From: Brumimicrobium sp035497735 | Lineage (GTDB): Bacteria; Bacteroidota; Bacteroidia; Flavobacteriales_D; Crocinitomicaceae | Direction of reading: 5' to 3' | DNA length: 64,000 nucleotides | Assembly: GCA_035497735.1 (NCBI GenBank) | Contig: DATJCX010000071.1 | Location: forward strand, 62,001-126,000 | Shown here: one piece after another, positions 26,057 through 35,362 of the stretch | How positions within the stretch are numbered: the stretch's first letter is position 1 | How the letters are laid out: each line of letters opens with the position of its first letter | Made by a program: the position numbers and the translations under genes | The notes under the pieces: model-generated | Told to the model about the DNA's origin: nothing | The model's database searches: none | The model's input: the letters and a program-made list of their open reading frames with translations, nothing else

Positions 26057-28024
26057 TTATGAATTAAGTGACGTTTCTAATTTTGTGTCGCTCAACTCTT
26101 CATCTATTAATTTTTTTACTAATTTTTCAAAATCCTCCACCTGCATGGTTCCTATATCTCCAACTCCTCTCTGACGAACGGATATAGAGTTTGTTTCCAT
26201 CTCCTTCTCACCAATTATTAGCATGAATGGGGTCTTCTGAATTTCGGCATCTCGAATCTTTTTACCCACTTTTTCATTCCTTGTATCAATGAAGCCGCGA
26301 ATATCGGAATTATTTAGAACATTTAAAACTTTTTCTGCATATTCATTGTATTTTTCACTGATAGTTAAAATCACGTATTGTTCTGAAGTTAACCATAATG
26401 GGAAGTCTCCCGCACAGTGCTCAAGTAATACTGCAACAAATCGTTCCATAGAACCAAATGGTGCTCTATGAATCATTACTGGTCTATGCTTTTTATCGTC
26501 AGCTCCAATGTATTCTAATTCAAAACGCTCAGGTAGGTTATAATCTACTTGAATCGTTCCTAGTTGCCATTCTCTTCCAAGTGCGTCTTCAACCATGAAG
26601 TCTAACTTAGGTCCGTAGAAGGCAGCTTCTCCTAATTCAACAATTGTTTTTAAGTTTTTCTCAGCAGCTGCCTCAATAATGGCTCGTTCTGCTTTCTCCC
26701 AGTTTTCATCCGTTCCAATGTACTTGTCAGGATCATTCGGGTCACGCAAAGAAATCTGTGCTGTAAAATTCTTGAAGTCTAATGTCTTGAAAATATACAA
26801 AACAATATCTATTACTTTCTTGAACTCATCCTTCACTTGTTCTTGTGTACAGAATATGTGCGCATCATCTTGAGTAAAACCTCTTACTCTAGTTAAACCA
26901 TGCAATTCCCCACTTTGTTCATAACGATATACAGTTCCGAACTCCGCATAGCGAATTGGTAACTCTCTATATGAGTGTGGTTTTGTTTTGTATATCTCAC
27001 AGTGGTGAGGACAGTTCATCGGCTTTAATAAGAATTCTTCATTCTCATCTGGTGTTAAAATTGGCTGGAATGAATCCGCACCGTATTTGGCATAATGGCC
27101 AGATGTAACATATAGTTGTTTACTTCCAATATGCGGAGTAATTACTTGTAAGTATCCCGCTTTATCTTGAACTTTCTTTAAGAAGTTTTCTAAACGTAAA
27201 CGCAGTTCAGCTCCTTTTGGTAACCAAAGTGGTAAACCTTGACCTACCGTTTGAGAGAAAGTAAATAATTCTAATTCTTGTCCTAATTTTCTATGGTCAC
27301 GCTGCTTAGCTAGTTCTAACATTTCTAAATGTGCCTCTAATTCAGAATTTTTAGGGAATGTTATACCGTAAATACGTGTCAATTGCTTGTTTTTCTCATC
27401 TCCACGCCAGTATGCACCAGCTATTGAAGTCAACTTAATCGCTTTGATGAATCCTGTATTAGGAATATGTGGTCCACGACATAAATCCGTGAATTCTCCT
27501 TGTGTATAGAAAGTGATAGTACCATCCTCAAGGTCTTCTATCATTTCTAATTTATAAGGGTCTTCTTTTTCTTTGAAATAAGCAAGAGCATCAGCTTTCG
27601 ACATTTCTTTACGAATGTACTGATTCTTCTTTTTTGCTAACTCTTTCATTTTTTGCTCTACCTTCTCTAAGTCTTTCTCTGTGAAAGTATAATCCATGAA
27701 ATCTACATCATAGTAGAAACCACTTTTGATAGCTGGACCAATTGCCAACTTGATACCAGGGTAATAAAACTCAAGCGCTTCTGCCATTAAATGAGCAGAG
27801 GAATGCCACATCGTAGATTTACCTCCTTTGTCATTCCAGGTTAATAGATTTAATGTGCTATCGGTTTCAATCGGACGCGTTGCATCGATTATCTCACCAT
27901 TAACTTCAGCCGCTAGAACATTTCTAGCTAAGCCTTCACTAATACTTTTAGCAATATCAAGAGAAGTTGTTCCTTTTTCTACCTCTCTGAATGATCCATC
28001 TGGAAGTGTGACTTTGATACTCAT
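26057..28024 (-). CDS. thrS: Threonyl-tRNA synthetase
   Basis: A 655-residue class II synthetase. The TGS domain spans residues 1-60. The editing domain has HSSAHLMAEALE, the ThrRS HxxxH motif, and its DLCRGPHIPNTG block. The catalytic core includes NEEFLLKPMNCPHHCEIYK with the zinc-binding Cys, ELPIRYAEFGTVYRYEQSGE and MIHRAPFGSMERFVAVLLEH. The anticodon-binding domain lies at the C-terminus. It charges tRNA-Thr and leads the translation operon. The last ten residues extend a little past the usual end. Confidence 0.98.
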   Translation of the reverse strand: MSIKVTLPDGSFREVEKGTTSLDIAKSISEGLARNVLAAEVNGEIIDATRPIETDSTLNLLTWNDKGGKSTMWHSSAHLMAEALEFYYPGIKLAIGPAIKSGFYYDVDFMDYTFTEKDLEKVEQKMKELAKKKNQYIRKEMSKADALAYFKEKEDPYKLEMIEDLEDGTITFYTQGEFTDLCRGPHIPNTGFIKAIKLTSIAGAYWRGDEKNKQLTRIYGITFPKNSELEAHLEMLELAKQRDHRKLGQELELFTFSQTVGQGLPLWLPKGAELRLRLENFLKKVQDKAGYLQVITPHIGSKQLYVTSGHYAKYGADSFQPILTPDENEEFLLKPMNCPHHCEIYKTKPHSYRELPIRYAEFGTVYRYEQSGELHGLTRVRGFTQDDAHIFCTQEQVKDEFKKVIDIVLYIFKTLDFKNFTAQISLRDPNDPDKYIGTDENWEKAERAIIEAAAEKNLKTIVELGEAAFYGPKLDFMVEDALGREWQLGTIQVDYNLPERFELEYIGADDKKHRPVMIHRAPFGSMERFVAVLLEHCAGDFPLWLTSEQYVILTISEKYNEYAEKVLNVLNNSDIRGFIDTRNEKVGKKIRDAEIQKTPFMLIIGEKEMETNSISVRQRGVGDIGTMQVEDFEKLVKKLIDEELSDTKLETSLNS

Positions 28025-28058
28025 TTGTTTATTATTCCTTAATTTTTAAAATAGAATA

Positions 28059-28066
28059 CAAAAATA
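28059..28066 (-). promoter_or_regulatory. Promoter -7 element of the thrS operon
   Basis: The minus strand reads TATTTTTG, an exact TAnnTTTG, 35 bases before the thrS ATG. No clear TTG -33 element is present. I see no T-box or leader peptide in this short leader. Confidence 0.5.
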
Positions 28067-28225
28067 CAAGAAACATTTGAATTTATTCGCTATACTGCCT
28101 AGATAATGTTTACTTTTTTAAAGTAAAAGCGGAAAAAAGAGGGATATAAATTTCATATTCGAAAAATAATGAATTTTAACTACCTATTTCATTTGGTATT
28201 CAGCATCGTTTTTATTTTAATTTAT

Positions 28226-28233
28226 TAAATTTG
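28226..28233 (+). promoter_or_regulatory. Promoter -7 element of the SAM hydroxide adenosyltransferase gene
   Basis: TAAATTTG is an exact TAnnTTTG match 33 bases before ATG 28266. No TTG lies at standard distance upstream. Confidence 0.5.
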
Positions 28234-28265
28234 ACAATTATTATTTTAAAGTGCTAAAAACAACA

Positions 28266-29126
28266 ATGAGTATTATTACGCTTACAACAGATATGGGAAT
28301 AGAAGACTATTATGTCGCTGCCGTAAAAGGTGCGATATATCGTAATCTACCCGACGTTCGTGTGATTGATGTTTCTCATGTTGTTAGCCCTTTTAAAATT
28401 TCGCAAGCCGCTTACCTTGTTAAGCATTGTATGGATGAGTTTCCGAATGGAACAGTGCATATTATTGGAGTAGATGCTGAACCACTAATAAACTTCAGTA
28501 ATCCTGATTTAAGTGTTTTTCCAACTATTGTGAAATATAAAAACCAATATTTGGTGGGTGCTGATAATGGTGTGTTTAGTCTTATCCTAGGAAACAATCA
28601 ACCACAAGAGGTTTGGAGAATGGAAGATGTACTGTCTCGACCTGACTTGATGAATTTCCCAACAAAAAACATTTTGGTTCCCGCAGCATGTAAAATTATC
28701 TCAGGTGTAGATTTTGAGAGCTTTGCATCGTCTGTTGATGGAATTAAAAGAGTGACAGCATTGTCGCCTGTTTTAGATGGAAATACACTGAAAGGAGTGG
28801 TGACTTATGTAGATCATTACGGAAATGCAATTACGAATATCAATAAAGAGGATTTCGAAAGGGTAGGGAAAAGTGTTCCTTTTACCATCTACTTTAGAAG
28901 AAAAGAATATTTTATCGATACGATTTCAAATGGATACAATGAAGTGCCAGAAGGAGAGAAGGTTGCCTTGTTCAATGATAGTGGTCATCTCGAGATTGCC
29001 ATTAATAAAGGAACACCAGAAAATGGTGGAGGAGCAGGTTCTCTTTTAGGATTAAGGGTGAACGAAATGGTTCGAGTCGAATTTACGCCACGTGGTTCGC
29101 ATTCTACAATTGAATCACTTTTTTAA
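28266..29126 (+). CDS. SAM hydroxide adenosyltransferase (DUF62) family protein
   Basis: I choose ATG 28266 (MSIITLTTDMGIEDYYVAAV, 286 residues) over an in-frame GTG at 28251, because the conserved strand begins here as in the family. Landmarks are LTTDMG with its catalytic-type Asp, VIDVSHVVSPFKISQAAYLV, TVHIIGVDAE, LVGADNGVFSLI, and the C-terminal GVVTYVDHYGNAITNI and GSLLGLRVNEMVRVEF. Members hydrolyse S-adenosylmethionine to adenosine and methionine; halogenating relatives are rarer. Its role in the cell is unsettled. The next gene starts nine bases downstream. Confidence 0.87.
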   Translation: MSIITLTTDMGIEDYYVAAVKGAIYRNLPDVRVIDVSHVVSPFKISQAAYLVKHCMDEFPNGTVHIIGVDAEPLINFSNPDLSVFPTIVKYKNQYLVGADNGVFSLILGNNQPQEVWRMEDVLSRPDLMNFPTKNILVPAACKIISGVDFESFASSVDGIKRVTALSPVLDGNTLKGVVTYVDHYGNAITNINKEDFERVGKSVPFTIYFRRKEYFIDTISNGYNEVPEGEKVALFNDSGHLEIAINKGTPENGGGAGSLLGLRVNEMVRVEFTPRGSHSTIESLF

Positions 29127-29135
29127 GAATAGATT

Positions 29136-29438
29136 ATGATTAGATTAGTTAAGTTGACTTTGAAAGTTGAACATATTCAAGATTTTATAACTCATTTTGA
29201 TAAGGTTAAAAAACAAATCAATAATTTCCCTGGTTGTAAAGGAATGAAATTATTGAGGGATAAGAAAAAACCGCAGATTGTTTTTACCTATAGTGAATGG
29301 GAAGATGAGCAAGATTTGGAAAATTATCGAACTTCAGAATTGTTTGGTGAAGTTTGGCCTACTGTAAAGCAGTGGTTTGATGCAAAAGCTGAAGCCTGGT
29401 CAACAGATGCTTACTTTGATGGCTTTACAATCAAATAA
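29136..29438 (+). CDS. Antibiotic-biosynthesis-monooxygenase (ABM) fold protein
   Basis: A 100-residue single-domain ferredoxin-like protein. The pattern VKLTLKVEHIQDFITHFDKV, then FPGCKGMKLLRDKKKPQIVF, TYSEWEDEQDLENYRTSELF and WPTVKQWFDAKAEAWS is that of the ABM/YgiN group, dimeric small oxidases or quinol monooxygenases. No specific substrate can be assigned. It is close behind the SAM hydrolase-family gene and probably cotranscribed. Confidence 0.75.
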   Translation: MIRLVKLTLKVEHIQDFITHFDKVKKQINNFPGCKGMKLLRDKKKPQIVFTYSEWEDEQDLENYRTSELFGEVWPTVKQWFDAKAEAWSTDAYFDGFTIK

Positions 29439-29478
29439 CTTAAGTCAGCCAATAAATACAAGTGTTTTTCGTTATTCA

Positions 29479-29514
29479 TAGTGGAAATCCAGTGGCTATC
29501 TGGACTATTTTTAT
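29479..29514 (+). terminator. Weak terminator before gldF
   Basis: TCCAG-TGGCTAT-CTGGA with an outer ATAGT/ACTAT pairing and a following ATTTTTAT. The stem is short and bulged, so this is tentative. Confidence 0.4.
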
Positions 29515-29579
29515 AATCTTTAACACCAATATTTAATTTTATAGCTTTTAACCATTATTTTTGATAAAATTTTAAAAAA

Positions 29580-30311
29580 ATGCGTGCATTATATTTAAAA
29601 GAGATACGAAGTTTCTTAAGTTCCATTATCGGTTATGTATTCATGCTGATTTTTGTGGTGACGAGTTGGCTTTTTTTATGGGTGATTGATGGAGAACCTA
29701 ACTTGCTGAATGGAGGAGTAGCGGATTTACTTCCGTTTTACAACTTAGCTCCTTTGATTTTGTTAATTCTTATTCCCGCAATTACAATGAAGTCCTTTGC
29801 CGACGAACGTAAAATGGGAACAATCGAACTTCTTTACACACGACCAATAACGGATTTCTCTATATTGATGGCTAAGTATTTAGCAGGTGTAACTTTAGTT
29901 GTTATCTCATTACTACCAACGGTAGTTTTTTATTTTTCAATGTATTATTTAGGTTCACCAGTAGGTGTAATAGATTCTGGAGCGGTGGCGATGTCCTTCC
30001 TTGGCCTGATAATGCTTGGCGCTTCATTTGTTGCCATCGGAATCTTCTCAAGTACGATAACAAGTAACCAAATTGTTGCTTTTATTTTTGCAATGTTCTT
30101 ATGCTGGTTCGCGTTTAGTGGATTGTCATTGCTTGGTTCTTATGCAACTTTTGCTGGACTAGATAGTGTTATTCGCTATGCAAGTCTGGATTATCATTAC
30201 GACTCGATCAAAAAAGGAGTGTTAATTTTTAGTGATGTGGTCTATTTTTCAGGTGTAATCTTTTTCTTTTTGTTTGCATCTCATAATGTTTTAACTGCAA
30301 TTCGTAAATAA
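29580..30311 (+). CDS. gldF: Gliding-motility ABC transporter permease GldF
   Basis: The protein has 243 residues and six membrane segments, starting MRALYLKEIRSFLSSIIGYV. The conserved SFADERKMGTIELLYTRPIT near residues 78-97 is typical of GldF and related ABC-2 permeases. With GldG and the ATPase GldA (not in this window) it forms an ABC transporter linked to gliding in Flavobacteriia. Its exact role is debated, since some gliding species lack it. It starts a four-gene run with gldG, a DUF4340-like gene and possibly dnaN. Confidence 0.92.
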   Translation: MRALYLKEIRSFLSSIIGYVFMLIFVVTSWLFLWVIDGEPNLLNGGVADLLPFYNLAPLILLILIPAITMKSFADERKMGTIELLYTRPITDFSILMAKYLAGVTLVVISLLPTVVFYFSMYYLGSPVGVIDSGAVAMSFLGLIMLGASFVAIGIFSSTITSNQIVAFIFAMFLCWFAFSGLSLLGSYATFAGLDSVIRYASLDYHYDSIKKGVLIFSDVVYFSGVIFFFLFASHNVLTAIRK

Positions 30312-30313
30312 TT

Positions 30314-32089
30314 ATGGCTAAAAGAAAACTTAAGAATTTATCCAATAAAGCGTACTATGTAACTATCACAGCTATTGCTTTGGCAGTTGTTATTCTTGTA
30401 AATGTTGTTGTTACTTTTCTTGACTTTAGATTGGATTTCACAAAAGATAAACGTTATTCATTAACGGAATCTACAGTGGACTTTCTAAAAAGTGATACCT
30501 TATTCACAGATAAAATATTATTTAAAATTTATTTAGAAGGAGAATTTCCTGCAGAAGTTAAACGCTTGCAAACAGCTGTAAAAGACAAGTTAAAAGAATT
30601 CAAATATTATGCAGGTGATAGAATTGAGTATGAATTTATTGACCCGAGTAAAGGTTCTGCTGAAGATGAAGAAGCTTTAAAAGAGCAGTTATTCCACAAA
30701 GGGCAAGGAATTAGACCAGCAGACATTACCTATAGAAGTAAAGGAACTGCAAAAATCGTAGAGATTTTCCCAGGTGCTTCGGTACAATATAGAGGTACAA
30801 CGATAGACTATATTCGTTTTCTTGAAGGTGGACAATATCGCTTAGATGAACATCTGGAGGCGGTGATTCAACGTGGAATTAATAATATAGAATACGAATT
30901 GATGCGTGCGATTGCTAAAGCTACACGTACAAAAAAGAAAAAACTTGCTTTTATCCATGGACATGGAGAATTGAATGTGCAAAATACGGTAGGAGCGCGT
31001 CGAAATTTAGAGGATACTTATAGTATTTCTGATGTTGAAATCAATGGTGTACTAAACGGCTTAGATGAATATGATGGAATTGTTATCGCTAATCCAACCA
31101 CTAAGTTTAGTGATGAAGATAAATTCATCATCGACCAATACTTAATGCAAGGAGGAAGTATTATGGTTTTTGATTCTCCTTTAGCTGTAAATAATGACAC
31201 GATAAGAAGAACAGGAAAGACGCATACAGAGCGTAAAAGAACTGGAATTACGGAATTGATGTTTGATTACGGTATCAAAGTGAATGAAGATTTGGTGATG
31301 GACGCGAATTACGATCCTTTTATAATGCCTGGAATTTCAAAAGGTTTTGTAAACTGGTATTTCTATGTGAGATCTACCGGGACAGATCATCCCATATCGA
31401 GTCTTGTTAAACCGGTTAAATTACCTTATGCTTCAAGTTTGCAATTTGTTCCAACAAAACACAATACTACGCCTTCTGTTATTTTAACTACTTCTACCAA
31501 CGCTAGATCGTACGGTAACGTTCCATTATTGTCGATTGCCATCGAAGGACAGTATGGTGAAAACCCAGTTTTTCAAGATGATGTTACTAATGAAGCGAAT
31601 AGACTGATGTTAGCAGGTATGGTTGAAGGAGAGTTCGAATCTGCATTTAAGAATAGAATTATTTCAACTTATCTAGATAGTCCAGATGCTTCTTTTATTG
31701 AGAAGTCAACAAAGCCAGGTAAACTAATGGTGGTAGGGAATGGTACTTTTATCAAAAATGAGTATTATGATTCAATCGCTGTTGTTGAAGAGAATAGATA
31801 TAAGTATGTCCCTAGAATGCCGAGAGGAAATGAAATAGATGAATTGTTCGGTGGACAGGCATTTGGGAATTTTCTATTTTTCGAAAACGTGTTGGATTAT
31901 ATGTTGGGAGAAAGTACTTTATTATCTATTAGAAGTAGAACGATTGATTTACACCCAACAGATAAATTGAAAGTTGAAAAACAGGGTGGGTTTTATAAAA
32001 TGATTAATATCGTTCTACCAGTTTTACTCATTCTTTTGCTAGCAGCGATTGTAATGATTGTGCGTAGAATTAAATACGTGAAAAATTAA
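30314..32089 (+). CDS. gldG: Gliding-motility ABC transporter auxiliary protein GldG
   Basis: A 591-residue protein starting two bases after gldF. One membrane segment lies near residues 17-35 and another at the C-terminus (MINIVLPVLLILLLAAIVMIV). Between them is a large periplasmic part with FRLDFTKDKRYSLTESTVDF, EYEFIDPSKGSAEDEEALK, KKLAFIHGHGELN and QYLMQGGSIMVFDSP, the hallmark blocks of GldG and related ABC-transporter auxiliary proteins. It partners GldF. Length and domain order are normal. Confidence 0.92.
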   Translation: MAKRKLKNLSNKAYYVTITAIALAVVILVNVVVTFLDFRLDFTKDKRYSLTESTVDFLKSDTLFTDKILFKIYLEGEFPAEVKRLQTAVKDKLKEFKYYAGDRIEYEFIDPSKGSAEDEEALKEQLFHKGQGIRPADITYRSKGTAKIVEIFPGASVQYRGTTIDYIRFLEGGQYRLDEHLEAVIQRGINNIEYELMRAIAKATRTKKKKLAFIHGHGELNVQNTVGARRNLEDTYSISDVEINGVLNGLDEYDGIVIANPTTKFSDEDKFIIDQYLMQGGSIMVFDSPLAVNNDTIRRTGKTHTERKRTGITELMFDYGIKVNEDLVMDANYDPFIMPGISKGFVNWYFYVRSTGTDHPISSLVKPVKLPYASSLQFVPTKHNTTPSVILTTSTNARSYGNVPLLSIAIEGQYGENPVFQDDVTNEANRLMLAGMVEGEFESAFKNRIISTYLDSPDASFIEKSTKPGKLMVVGNGTFIKNEYYDSIAVVEENRYKYVPRMPRGNEIDELFGGQAFGNFLFFENVLDYMLGESTLLSIRSRTIDLHPTDKLKVEKQGGFYKMINIVLPVLLILLLAAIVMIVRRIKYVKN

Positions 32090-32097
32090 ATAAAGAA

Positions 32098-33099
32098 ATG
32101 AAAAGACTTCTTGTTATTGTTATTGGGTTAGGATTGATTGCTGGTTTGGCGTATTATGCAAGTACATTAAGTAAGGAATCAAAGGCTACAGATACGAGTT
32201 TAATTGCCTTTGCAGTTGAAGATACGGCATCTGTTGATAGAATTGAACTATATGATTCGTTTTTGGACCTTGAGTACACGCTTATTCGAAATAAAGAAGG
32301 TAAGTGGGAAGGAGGAAATGGAGAGTGTGTTCAGCAAAATCTTGTTGAGATGATGTTGGAAACAATGCAGAAAATCACCTTAAGAGGGTATGTTCCGCAA
32401 TCTGCCATGAAAAACATGAAAAAACTGTTGATGGCACAATACAAGGAAGTGAAGATTTTTCAAAATGGAAAATGGACGAAAACTTGGTATGTTGGACATT
32501 CTACACGTGACCATATGGGAACGCATATGCTATTGGAAACACCAAAAGGAAAAAGTGATAACCCAGTTATTATGGGAATGAAAGGATTCTACGGGATACT
32601 GGAACCTCGATTCTTTGCGGATGCTAAGAAGTTTGCATGTACCAATTTATTTTCATTTAAGCGAGATGAATTAGTGGAAATTGAAGTAATCAATAGAGTT
32701 TCTCCAGATAATGACTTTGTTGTGAAAATAAACGGACCAGATGATTATCATGTTTTTTCTCAAGGAAGAGAAATGATGAATATCGATAAGGAAAATTTAA
32801 TTTTCTACTTGAATGGTTTTGAAAACATTCACTTCAATCAGCCCAACTATACCATGTCTAATAAAGAAATCGATAGTATGAAAGCCTTGGCTCCAGATTA
32901 TGAGTTGAATTTGAAATCGAAGGATAATGGGTATAAGTTCAAAATGTACCGAAGATTAGATCCAGAGTACAATCCAAAGGATACCATAGCGTATGATATG
33001 GATTATCTATGGGGATTCAAGGAAGATGGTGAACTTGTACGTTTACAGTATTATACAGTTGGACCACTTATTCAAGGGAAACTCGTTTTTGGAAAATAA
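32098..33099 (+). CDS. DUF4340-like membrane-anchored protein downstream of gldG
   Basis: A 333-residue protein with an N-terminal membrane anchor (LLVIVIGLGLIAGLAYYAST) and a soluble periplasmic part. It has VDRIELYDSFLDLEYTLIRN, then GKWEGGNGECVQQNLVEMML, TWYVGHSTRDHMGTHMLLE and EPRFFADAKKFACTNLFSFK. The pattern of a cystatin-like repeat followed by W-x-x-G is that of DUF4340 proteins, which are often encoded beside gliding-type ABC permeases. It starts eight bases after gldG, so it probably works with the transporter. No enzymatic residues are evident. Confidence 0.7.
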   Translation: MKRLLVIVIGLGLIAGLAYYASTLSKESKATDTSLIAFAVEDTASVDRIELYDSFLDLEYTLIRNKEGKWEGGNGECVQQNLVEMMLETMQKITLRGYVPQSAMKNMKKLLMAQYKEVKIFQNGKWTKTWYVGHSTRDHMGTHMLLETPKGKSDNPVIMGMKGFYGILEPRFFADAKKFACTNLFSFKRDELVEIEVINRVSPDNDFVVKINGPDDYHVFSQGREMMNIDKENLIFYLNGFENIHFNQPNYTMSNKEIDSMKALAPDYELNLKSKDNGYKFKMYRRLDPEYNPKDTIAYDMDYLWGFKEDGELVRLQYYTVGPLIQGKLVFGK

Positions 33100-33115
33100 T
33101 TTGAGATTAAATTTG
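33087..33115 (+). promoter_or_regulatory. Probable dnaN promoter
   Basis: TTTTG (33087-33091), a 16-base spacer and TAAATTTG (33108-33115). It starts inside the last codons of the DUF4340-like gene and would give dnaN its own transcript with a leader of about 65 bases, independent of gldFG. Confidence 0.55.
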
Positions 33116-33185
33116 TTGTGGGGACTAAATAATGAACTTAAAAAAGTTATATTTGCTCCTATTATAAAATAATAAGAATAGTAAG

Positions 33186-34310
33186 ATGAATTTTGCAGTA
33201 TCAAGTACAACATTATTAAAGCACCTACAAACGGTTAGTGGGGTGTTAACTTCAAGCAATACATTGCCGATTTTAGATAATTTCTTATTTGAAATCAGTG
33301 GTAATACTTTGCATATTTCTGCCTCAGACATTGAAACAACAATGAATACTTCTTTAGAAGTTGAGTCAAATGAAGGCGGAGTAATTTGTATTCCTGCGAA
33401 TTTACTGCTAGATATTTTAAAGAATCTTCCAGATCAACCATTGACTTTTACAATCGATAGTACAGATTATGGAATTGAAATTGCCTACTCTAACGGTCGC
33501 TCAAAGATGGTTGGATACAATGGTGAGGACTTTCCAAAAGTGAAGAAAATTGAGAATACTGAAAAAACGATTGTTAACGCAGCGGTTTTGTCAGAAGCAA
33601 TTAATAAAACGCTTTTTGCTACTTCAACCGACGACCTTCGTCCAGTGATGGGGGGAGTGTTTTGTCAATTCACGCCAGAAGATATGATTTTTGTAGCAAC
33701 AGATGCACATAAATTAGTGCGTTACAAGAGAAATGATTCAACTGCAACAGGAAATATCTCATTCATTCTTCCAAAGAAAGCTTTGACAATCTTAAAGAAT
33801 AACTTAGGTAGCAATGATGAGTCTGAGGTAACAATCGAATACAATGATAACAACGCGATTTTCAATTTTGGAAACAACGAATTGATTTGTCGTTTAATTG
33901 ATGGAAAATATCCAAATTACGATGCGGTTATTCCTCGTGAGAATCCTAACGTATTGACTGTAGATAGAAATTCTTTCCTTAATTCTATTAAACGTGTTTC
34001 TATTTTTGCGAATAAAACAACACGTCAGGTTCAACTGAAAATTACAGGCTCTGAGTTAACTGTTTCTGCTGAAGATTTAGATTTCTCTAATGCAGCAAAA
34101 GAGCGTTTAACTTGTAATTATGATGGAGTTGATATGGAAATTGGTTTTAACTCAAGATTCTTAATCGAAATGTTAAACAACATTAATTCTGATGAAATTA
34201 AGTTGATGATGAGTCAACCTAATAGAGCTGGAATTATCGTTCCTGCTGAGCAATCAAATGAACATACAGATATCTTAATGCTGGTAATGCCAGTGATGAT
34301 TAATAATTAA
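33186..34310 (+). CDS. dnaN: DNA polymerase III beta sliding clamp
   Basis: A 374-residue protein with three repeated clamp folds (about 1-120, 130-245 and 250-374). Landmarks are SNTLPILDNFLFEISGNTLH, the NGRSKMVGYNGEDFPKV block, TDDLRPVMGGVFCQF, DAHKLVRYKR, LICRLIDGKYPNYDAVIP and the C-terminal VMPVMIN in place of the usual MPMR(L). The ring dimer tethers polymerase III to DNA. It is not beside dnaA here; in Bacteroidota dnaN is commonly detached from the origin, so no replication origin is implied. Confidence 0.97.
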   Translation: MNFAVSSTTLLKHLQTVSGVLTSSNTLPILDNFLFEISGNTLHISASDIETTMNTSLEVESNEGGVICIPANLLLDILKNLPDQPLTFTIDSTDYGIEIAYSNGRSKMVGYNGEDFPKVKKIENTEKTIVNAAVLSEAINKTLFATSTDDLRPVMGGVFCQFTPEDMIFVATDAHKLVRYKRNDSTATGNISFILPKKALTILKNNLGSNDESEVTIEYNDNNAIFNFGNNELICRLIDGKYPNYDAVIPRENPNVLTVDRNSFLNSIKRVSIFANKTTRQVQLKITGSELTVSAEDLDFSNAAKERLTCNYDGVDMEIGFNSRFLIEMLNNINSDEIKLMMSQPNRAGIIVPAEQSNEHTDILMLVMPVMINN

Positions 34311-34377
34311 ACTATCATCTTTTCCTTGAAGGTATTAATTTATCTTAATGAGAAATGGTTATGATTTTTATATATTT

Positions 34378-34413
34378 AAAAACGGGGCGTAACTTATACA
34401 TCCCGTTTTTTTA
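34378..34413 (+). terminator. dnaN terminator
   Basis: AAAAACGGG (34378-34386) pairs with CCCGTTTTT (34402-34410), then more T. A clear intrinsic terminator 68 bases past the dnaN stop. Confidence 0.8.
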
Positions 34414-34590
34414 TAGCCTTACTTGAATAGAGCGTATTTCTTTGTATCAATTCCCAAATGTTGTGAGCTTTTTTTTTAACTGATTCATTCTACAATGACT
34501 TTTCTGTAAAGTAATGCAAGCGTCAATTCGCTTCTGTATTTAACTGACAGTACAATGTGTTGTGAAACTTCGTGTTGCAGCCGAATTAAA

Positions 34591-34618
34591 GCTTCACGAG
34601 GTTGTGAAGGCTGTTTTT
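34591..34618. other. Structured stretch in the dnaN - barrel-gene gap
   Basis: GCTTCAC-GAGGTT-GTGAAGGC followed by TGTTTTT forms a short stem with a T-run on the plus strand, and CAGCC (34578-34582) can pair with GGCTG just after. Nothing encoded on the plus strand ends nearby. It may be the terminator of an unrecognised small RNA, or remnant sequence. The rest of 34414-34643 shows no gene. Confidence 0.3.
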
Positions 34619-34643
34619 GATTCTATAAAGATTAAGTGAAAGT

Positions 34644-35282
34644 CTATTTCTTTCCGAAATAGTAAGAGTATCCAAATCCTACCGTAAAGTAAGTTGTGAT
34701 TTGATTGAGCTTATCTTGGTCAATTCCGGCAAATTGATCAACCCCAACATGTTCTGGCCCGACTTTTATCGTATGAAAAGCGTAACCTACAACAAATCTA
34801 AAAGAAGAATTGTCACCACTCTTTAAAGCCAATCCTATGTTGGGTTCAAAAAACAGCCCGTCATTTTGATAAGCCTTTCCTATGCTTTCTTTGTTCTTGT
34901 TGGTATCAAAGAAATTCATAGAGTATCCCATTCTAATTCCATAGTCTAACCCGAAATTACCGTAATACTTTTCTTGACCAACCTTAAGGAAAGCACCCAT
35001 AATATGAAGCCCACCTTTAAGATCAAGGTTGTTTCTAAATTCATTTACGTTGAAATAACCATAGCGAAAACCAGCGCCAATTGAAAACGTGTTATCAAAA
35101 GTGTATTGGTATGAAGGCGTAACAGCTGCTAAACCTTGAAATAAATCCTTGAAAGCATTATTGGTAACATTGTTAGGTAAAGCGATTTCAAGATTGAACG
35201 AGCCTTTTGGAATGAAGTCCGCTTGTGCCTTAACTGTAAAAACTGATGCTAAAAATATAAGTGCTAAAAAGATGTCTTTCAT
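34644..35282 (-). CDS. Outer-membrane beta-barrel protein, unknown function
   Basis: A 212-residue secreted protein with signal peptide MKDIFLALIFLASVFTVKAQ. Amphipathic strands follow: SFNLEIALPNN, PSYQYTFDNTFSIGAGFRYGYF, GLHIMGAFLKVG, GNFGLDYGIRMGYSMNFF and the last strand TYFTVGFGYSYYFGKK, which ends with aromatic residues suited to barrel insertion. This fits a small eight-stranded outer-membrane barrel. No substrate or partner can be named. It is the last gene of a minus-strand group, separated from its neighbour by about 80 bases. Confidence 0.7.
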   Translation of the reverse strand: MKDIFLALIFLASVFTVKAQADFIPKGSFNLEIALPNNVTNNAFKDLFQGLAAVTPSYQYTFDNTFSIGAGFRYGYFNVNEFRNNLDLKGGLHIMGAFLKVGQEKYYGNFGLDYGIRMGYSMNFFDTNKNKESIGKAYQNDGLFFEPNIGLALKSGDNSSFRFVVGYAFHTIKVGPEHVGVDQFAGIDQDKLNQITTYFTVGFGYSYYFGKK

Positions 35283-35362
35283 ATGTATTAATCTATACTT
35301 CTATATTGTTTTAACGAATATTTGTCAACTAAATTGTATTCACTATATAAAATGGTGTAAAA

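Noticed and set aside
33186..34310. dnaN as a marker of the replication origin
   Set aside because: No dnaA, recF, DnaA-box cluster or origin-like region is next to it; the gldFG neighbourhood of dnaN is common in this group.
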